Origin: Bacteroidetes bacterium HGW-Bacteroidetes-7
GTDB taxonomy: Bacteria > Bacteroidota > Bacteroidia > Bacteroidales > UBA932
Length of the DNA stretch: 43,870 bases
Direction of reading: 5' to 3'
Assembly: GCA_002842465.1 (NCBI GenBank)
Contig: PHDA01000022.1
Location: 1-43,870, forward strand
The translations under genes and the position numbers were made by a program. Below, one piece after another: positions 40,232-43,870 of this stretch. Each line of letters begins with the position of its first letter. Position 1 is the stretch's first letter. The notes beneath the pieces were generated by a model. That model was not told the DNA's origin and did not search any database. It worked only from the letters and a program-made list of their open reading frames with translations.

Positions 40232-41518
40232 ATGAGTGAATACATCAACAACTCTTCTCAGAGGAAAGCGCTTCTGAAACATATGATTCAGGAACTTCAT
40301 AAAGGAGAGGCTCCCGAAATGGTTAAAAGCAGAGTGAAAGAGCTCCTTAAGAACATACCCTACAACGAAGTTGTTGAGGTAGAGCAGGAGCTGATATCTG
40401 AAGGTCTTCCGGAGGAGGAGGTTCTTAAGTTTTGCGACATACACAGCTCGGTACTCGAGGGCAGTATTACATCGCACCATGCAGAGATGCCTGCAGCTCA
40501 CCCTGTTGACACACTTAAAAAAGAGAACAGAGAGGTTGAGAAGGTGACCAAAAAGGTTAAGGAGATTTTTGACTCAATACCAACAATTGCAAACGGAGCC
40601 GACGACGAAGTTGCAGCGCTTATCCTTAAATTAAAAGGGCTCTTTAACAGCCTGTATGACCTTGACAAACACTACAAACGTAAAGAGTATCTGCTATTTC
40701 CGTTTCTCGAGAAGGCAGCTATCACCGGGCCCCCAAAGGTGATGTGGGGAAAACATGATGAGATTCGTGAGCAGCTTAAGGCTTCAATTGAGGCACTTAC
40801 ACCAGGGAGCATTACAACCAAAGAGGAGTTGATGTCTGTTGTGGTATTATTGCTCGGCCCTGCAGTTGAGGCAGTTGAGAGTATGATAATGAAAGAGGAG
40901 GAAATTTTGATTCCAATGTGTCTTGAGAAGTTTTCAGAGGAGAACTGGTATCAGATATATCTGGAAACCCCTGTTTATGGCTACTGTTTATATGATACGA
41001 GAGAGGAGTGGAAACCGGAAGAACATGTTGTTGAGAGTTTTAATAAGAGCCAGATGGAGGAGGGTGGCCCGGCGGTTTCGGGTGTATCTTACACCGGTGG
41101 TGCTCCTGTAAGGTTAAGTTCGGGGAGTTTTGACATGAAAGAGCTTGAGGCCCTGTTTGTAACAATTCCTATCGACATCACCTATGTAGATGCAAATGAT
41201 AAGGTTAAGTTCTTTTCACACAGCCCCAACAGGGTATTTGAGAGAAACCGCTCAATCATAGGCAGAGATGTAAGGCTGTGCCACCCTCCGGGGAGTGTAA
41301 ATATTGTAGAGCAGATTCTTGAGGATTTTAAGAGCGGGAAAGAGAATCAGGCAAAGTTCTGGCTATCAAACTTTATGGGCAGATTCGTTTACATTGAATA
41401 TACAGCCCTGAGAGGTAAAGACAACGAATACCTGGGAGTAATTGAGGTGACACAGGACATTACTGAGTTCAGAAAACTCCAGGGAGACCAGAGATTGCTA
41501 TCATACACTAAAAAATGA
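40232..41518 (+). CDS. DUF438 / hemerythrin HHE / PAS protein
   Basis: 428 residues, soluble. Residues 1-80 match the DUF438 helical domain (KALLKHMIQELHKGEAPEMVKSRVKELL). Residues ~88-240 form a hemerythrin-like four-helix bundle with candidate iron ligands His90, His147 and Glu152 (DKHYKRKEYLLFP), His175/Asp176 (WGKHDEIRE) and Glu223-225 (MKEEEILIP). Residues ~305-415 are a PAS-like domain (ITYVDANDKVKFFSHSPNRVFERNRS... and YLGVIEVTQDITEFRKLQG). The architecture suggests a cytoplasmic sensor or scavenger for NO, O2 or peroxide (inference). Its last 4 nt overlap the DUF1858 gene (ATGA), so the two are coupled. Confidence 0.85.
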   Translation: MSEYINNSSQRKALLKHMIQELHKGEAPEMVKSRVKELLKNIPYNEVVEVEQELISEGLPEEEVLKFCDIHSSVLEGSITSHHAEMPAAHPVDTLKKENREVEKVTKKVKEIFDSIPTIANGADDEVAALILKLKGLFNSLYDLDKHYKRKEYLLFPFLEKAAITGPPKVMWGKHDEIREQLKASIEALTPGSITTKEELMSVVVLLLGPAVEAVESMIMKEEEILIPMCLEKFSEENWYQIYLETPVYGYCLYDTREEWKPEEHVVESFNKSQMEEGGPAVSGVSYTGGAPVRLSSGSFDMKELEALFVTIPIDITYVDANDKVKFFSHSPNRVFERNRSIIGRDVRLCHPPGSVNIVEQILEDFKSGKENQAKFWLSNFMGRFVYIEYTALRGKDNEYLGVIEVTQDITEFRKLQGDQRLLSYTKK

Positions 41519-42033
41519 GACCGATAACATTTCAGACAAAGGTTTATGAACTGTTGGAAGATTATCCCCAGCTTGAGGATATTCTTACAGAGATATCACC
41601 TGCATTTGCAAAGCTGAAGAACCCGATTCTTCGCAGAACGATTGCAAGGGTGACCACAATTCAGCAGGCGGCGGCAGTGGCCGGGATTGAAGCCGGAGAG
41701 GTTGTGAGAAGATTGAGAATAGCCGCCGGTTTGTCAGATTCTGATGCAGGAGTTAATAATACGACAGGTGCTGCGTTGGAAAGTGAACAACCGGACTGGT
41801 TTTTGCCCGAGAAGGTAATAGTCAGGTATGATGCTGTTAAAACTCTTGACGCCGGTGATGTACCAATGGCGGAGATTTTAAGGTTAAGCAATTCATTACA
41901 GGAGGGGCAAATATTTGAATTTTCATCACCGTTTCTGCCAACACCAATACTAGATATGCTCTCTGCAAAGGGTTTTAAAATCTGGAGTAAAAGAGAGGGG
42001 GCAATCTTTTTTAACAGAGTAACTAAAAGTTAA
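41515..42033 (+). CDS. DUF1858 / DUF2249 protein
   Basis: 172 residues. N-terminal DUF1858-like helical domain (about 4-60): TKVYELLEDYPQLEDILTEISPAFAKLKNPILRRTIARVTTIQQAA. A variable linker, then a DUF2249-like domain (about 98-168): VRYDAVKTLDAGDVPMAEILRLSNSLQEGQIFEF and a C-terminal GFKIWSKREGAIFFNRV. Such domains recur beside hemerythrin-like, NO-related and metal-stress genes. Biochemical role is unknown. Starts within the stop of the hemerythrin gene and ends 7 nt before the P-type ATPase. Confidence 0.8.
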   Translation: MRPITFQTKVYELLEDYPQLEDILTEISPAFAKLKNPILRRTIARVTTIQQAAAVAGIEAGEVVRRLRIAAGLSDSDAGVNNTTGAALESEQPDWFLPEKVIVRYDAVKTLDAGDVPMAEILRLSNSLQEGQIFEFSSPFLPTPILDMLSAKGFKIWSKREGAIFFNRVTKS

Positions 42034-42040
42034 TTAAGCT

Positions 42041-43870
42041 ATGGCAAAGAAAAATTATCCGGTAACGGGAATGACGTGCGCATCATGTGCAATGGGCGTA
42101 GAGAAAGGTTTGAGTGCACAACCGGGAGTTAAAAAGGCGGTTGTAAATTTTGCTGACAACAGCGTCACTTTGGAGTTTGATGAGCAACTCACCGACTCTG
42201 TGAAGCTAAAGCAAAGTGTTCAGCAACTTGGCTATGATATGATAGTTGAGGAGGGAGAAAATGCAGCAAAACTCAAAGAGGAGCAGCAAGAGAGCCACTA
42301 CCGCAAACTTAAAATCAGGACCATTCTTGCATGGGGTTTCTCGATGCCAATAATGGTGATGTCAATGTTTTTCATGCATCACCACTACCTGAACATACCA
42401 ATGATGCTGCTTTCGCTACCGGTACTTGCAATTTTTGGCAGAAGCTTTTATGTGAACGGTTTTAAGGCAGTACTGAGAGGCAGTGCAAATATGGATACAC
42501 TGGTTGCTCTAAGCACGGCGATTGCCTTCTTATTTAGTGTGTTCAATACATTTTTCCCTGAATACTGGATAGCCAGAGGCATTGAGCCAATGGTCTATTA
42601 CGAAGCTGCAACAATGATAATTGCATTTGTTTTGCTGGGTAAATTTCTGGAAGAGAGGGCAAAGGGCAACACATCTTCTGCCATAAAGAAACTAATGGGG
42701 CTGCAGCCAAAATCTGCAATAGTGCTTAGAGACGGAGAGCCTGTTGAGGTTCCAATATCTCAGATTTTAGTTGGAGAGGTAATTTTGGTGAAGCCGGGAG
42801 AGAAGGTTCCCCTGGATGGAGTTCTTAAAAGCGGAGAGTCTTATGTAAACGAAAGTATGATCTCCGGCGAACCTTTAGCAGCCCATAAAAGAGTGGGGGA
42901 CAATGTACTTGCCGGCACAATAAACCAAAAGGGTACATTCACCTTTGAGGCATTAAAAGTAGGAGGAGATACACTTCTTGCACAGATAATCAGGACCGTA
43001 AAAGAGGCTCAGGGGAGCAAAGCCCCTGTTCAGAGAATTGCAGATAAAATTGCCTCAATTTTTGTACCGGTGGTAATTTCAATCTCGTTATTAACTCTTG
43101 TCGTATGGGTTTTATTAGGAGGTGAACAGCTATTTGCAAAAGGGCTGCTCTCTGCAATATCTGTCCTTGTAATTGCATGCCCATGTGCACTTGGTCTGGC
43201 AACACCAACAGCCCTGATGGTGGGCATTGGAAAGGGCGCTCAACAACATATACTCATCAAAGATGCTTCTGCTTTAGAGCAGATGAGAAGGGTAAACGCG
43301 GTAGTTTTGGACAAGACCGGCACAATTACCGAAGGAAGACCGGTAGTAACAGACTGGCAGTGGCTTACAGATGATGAGAGTGAAAGGGAGAGGTATCTTC
43401 CGGTACTCTTCGCAATGGAGGAGGTTTCTGAGCATCCGCTTGCATCTGCCATTACAGAGTACATAAAACAGAATTGGGGTGCTCCCGAAAAGAGGGCACA
43501 GATTGTCAACTTTACAACAGTATCGGGTCTTGGAGCCGAGGCAAAATTTGATGATAAAAAGTTCTGGCTTGGAAGCATAAGAATGATGAATACCCAGGTT
43601 GCTGCCAATGTTTCTGACATTGCAAAGAGGGCAACTACATTCTCAGAGAAGCTTTCCGGCGAGGGTAAAAGCATTGCAGTTTTTGGCCAAGGATACGTAC
43701 CGATGGTAATAGTTGCAGTATCTGACAAGATAAAGGATACCTCTGCTGCGGCAATAGCAAAGTTACATGAGATGGGCATTGAGGTTCACATGCTCACAGG
43801 AGATAACCAAAAGAATGCTGAATATGTTGCCTCAAAAGTTGGTATAAGCCATTTTACGGCAGGTGCACTC
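42041..43870 (+). CDS. Heavy-metal P1B-type ATPase (probably Cu+ exporting), 3' end outside window
   Basis: Open from ATG 42041 to the window edge (610 codons seen). N-terminal heavy-metal-associated domain with MTCASC (Cys13, Cys16). Membrane helices begin after about residue 90 and include MHHHYL-like histidines in the first loop (FFMHHHYLNIP). Actuator ISGEP motif (SMISGEPLAAHK), translocation motif CPC at 380-382 (IACPCALGLATPTAL), phosphorylation site DKTGT with Asp424, SEHPLASAI with the nucleotide-binding HP pair, and GDNQKNAE before the edge. CPC plus CxxC favours Cu+, but the helix 7-8 residues that settle metal specificity lie outside the window. Third gene of the hemerythrin operon. 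Confidence 0.92.
   Translation, partial: MAKKNYPVTGMTCASCAMGVEKGLSAQPGVKKAVVNFADNSVTLEFDEQLTDSVKLKQSVQQLGYDMIVEEGENAAKLKEEQQESHYRKLKIRTILAWGFSMPIMVMSMFFMHHHYLNIPMMLLSLPVLAIFGRSFYVNGFKAVLRGSANMDTLVALSTAIAFLFSVFNTFFPEYWIARGIEPMVYYEAATMIIAFVLLGKFLEERAKGNTSSAIKKLMGLQPKSAIVLRDGEPVEVPISQILVGEVILVKPGEKVPLDGVLKSGESYVNESMISGEPLAAHKRVGDNVLAGTINQKGTFTFEALKVGGDTLLAQIIRTVKEAQGSKAPVQRIADKIASIFVPVVISISLLTLVVWVLLGGEQLFAKGLLSAISVLVIACPCALGLATPTALMVGIGKGAQQHILIKDASALEQMRRVNAVVLDKTGTITEGRPVVTDWQWLTDDESERERYLPVLFAMEEVSEHPLASAITEYIKQNWGAPEKRAQIVNFTTVSGLGAEAKFDDKKFWLGSIRMMNTQVAANVSDIAKRATTFSEKLSGEGKSIAVFGQGYVPMVIVAVSDKIKDTSAAAIAKLHEMGIEVHMLTGDNQKNAEYVASKVGISHFTAGAL

Overview
The window reads as a chromosomal segment of a Bacteroidota bacterium, most likely of the order Bacteroidales. 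The lineage signs seen directly are: promoters of the TTTG-N19-TAnnTTTG type (three clear cases), a lipoprotein with the DUF4988-type N-terminus, a DksA-like protein with the cysteine-poor Bacteroidetes version of the zinc finger, a DUF4369-thioredoxin lipoprotein, and a GT3-GT35 fusion in the glycogen operon. Coding density is high and most genes sit in tight operons with 1-25 nt overlaps.

Layout. (1) 1-10598, plus strand: a storage-glucan operon with branching enzyme (cut by the window edge), debranching enzyme, GT4 glycosyltransferase, GH57 glucanotransferase/amylase and a 1410-residue fusion of glycogen synthase to alpha-glucan phosphorylase. (2) 10589-14237, plus: housekeeping genes ribF, a membrane-anchored hypothetical, greA (with a strong hairpin at its predicted transcript start), a HIT hydrolase and a thioredoxin-fold lipoprotein without CXXC. 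(3) 14229-20392, minus: what looks like a peptide secretion operon. It holds an ABC exporter with an N-terminal C39 protease, two overlapping small genes with double-glycine leaders, a TolC outer-membrane channel and a membrane-fusion protein, followed by tsaB. I consider this the most interesting locus. (4) 20620-26320: cvpA and ileS from overlapping divergent promoters, then guanine deaminase, a DksA-like regulator and lspA. (5) 26471-28200: terminator, ECF sigma factor, tRNA-Ser(UGA) with an ideal promoter and terminator, a tandem array of palindromic repeats, and an AT-rich leader region. (6) 28201-31077: a large Ala/Thr-rich lipoprotein that looks highly expressed. (7) 31218-32778: GNAT protein and proline dehydrogenase. 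(8) 32842-40102, minus: a seven-gene carotenoid operon (crtI, crtB, crtD-like, cruF-like, acyltransferase, glycosyltransferase, TPR protein). It predicts an acyclic, hydrated, glycosylated and acylated carotenoid made without any O2-requiring step that I can see. (9) 40232-43870, plus: a DUF438/hemerythrin/PAS protein, a DUF1858/DUF2249 protein and a CPC-type heavy-metal P-type ATPase (cut by the window edge), which form a likely nitrosative/metal stress unit.

How the parts work together: the glucan operon covers chain synthesis, branching, remodelling and phosphorolysis. The export operon supplies all parts of a trans-envelope conduit plus its likely substrates. The carotenoid operon runs from GGPP (crtE not in the window) to a decorated pigment. 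All function calls are from reading motifs and family resemblance. No database search was run.
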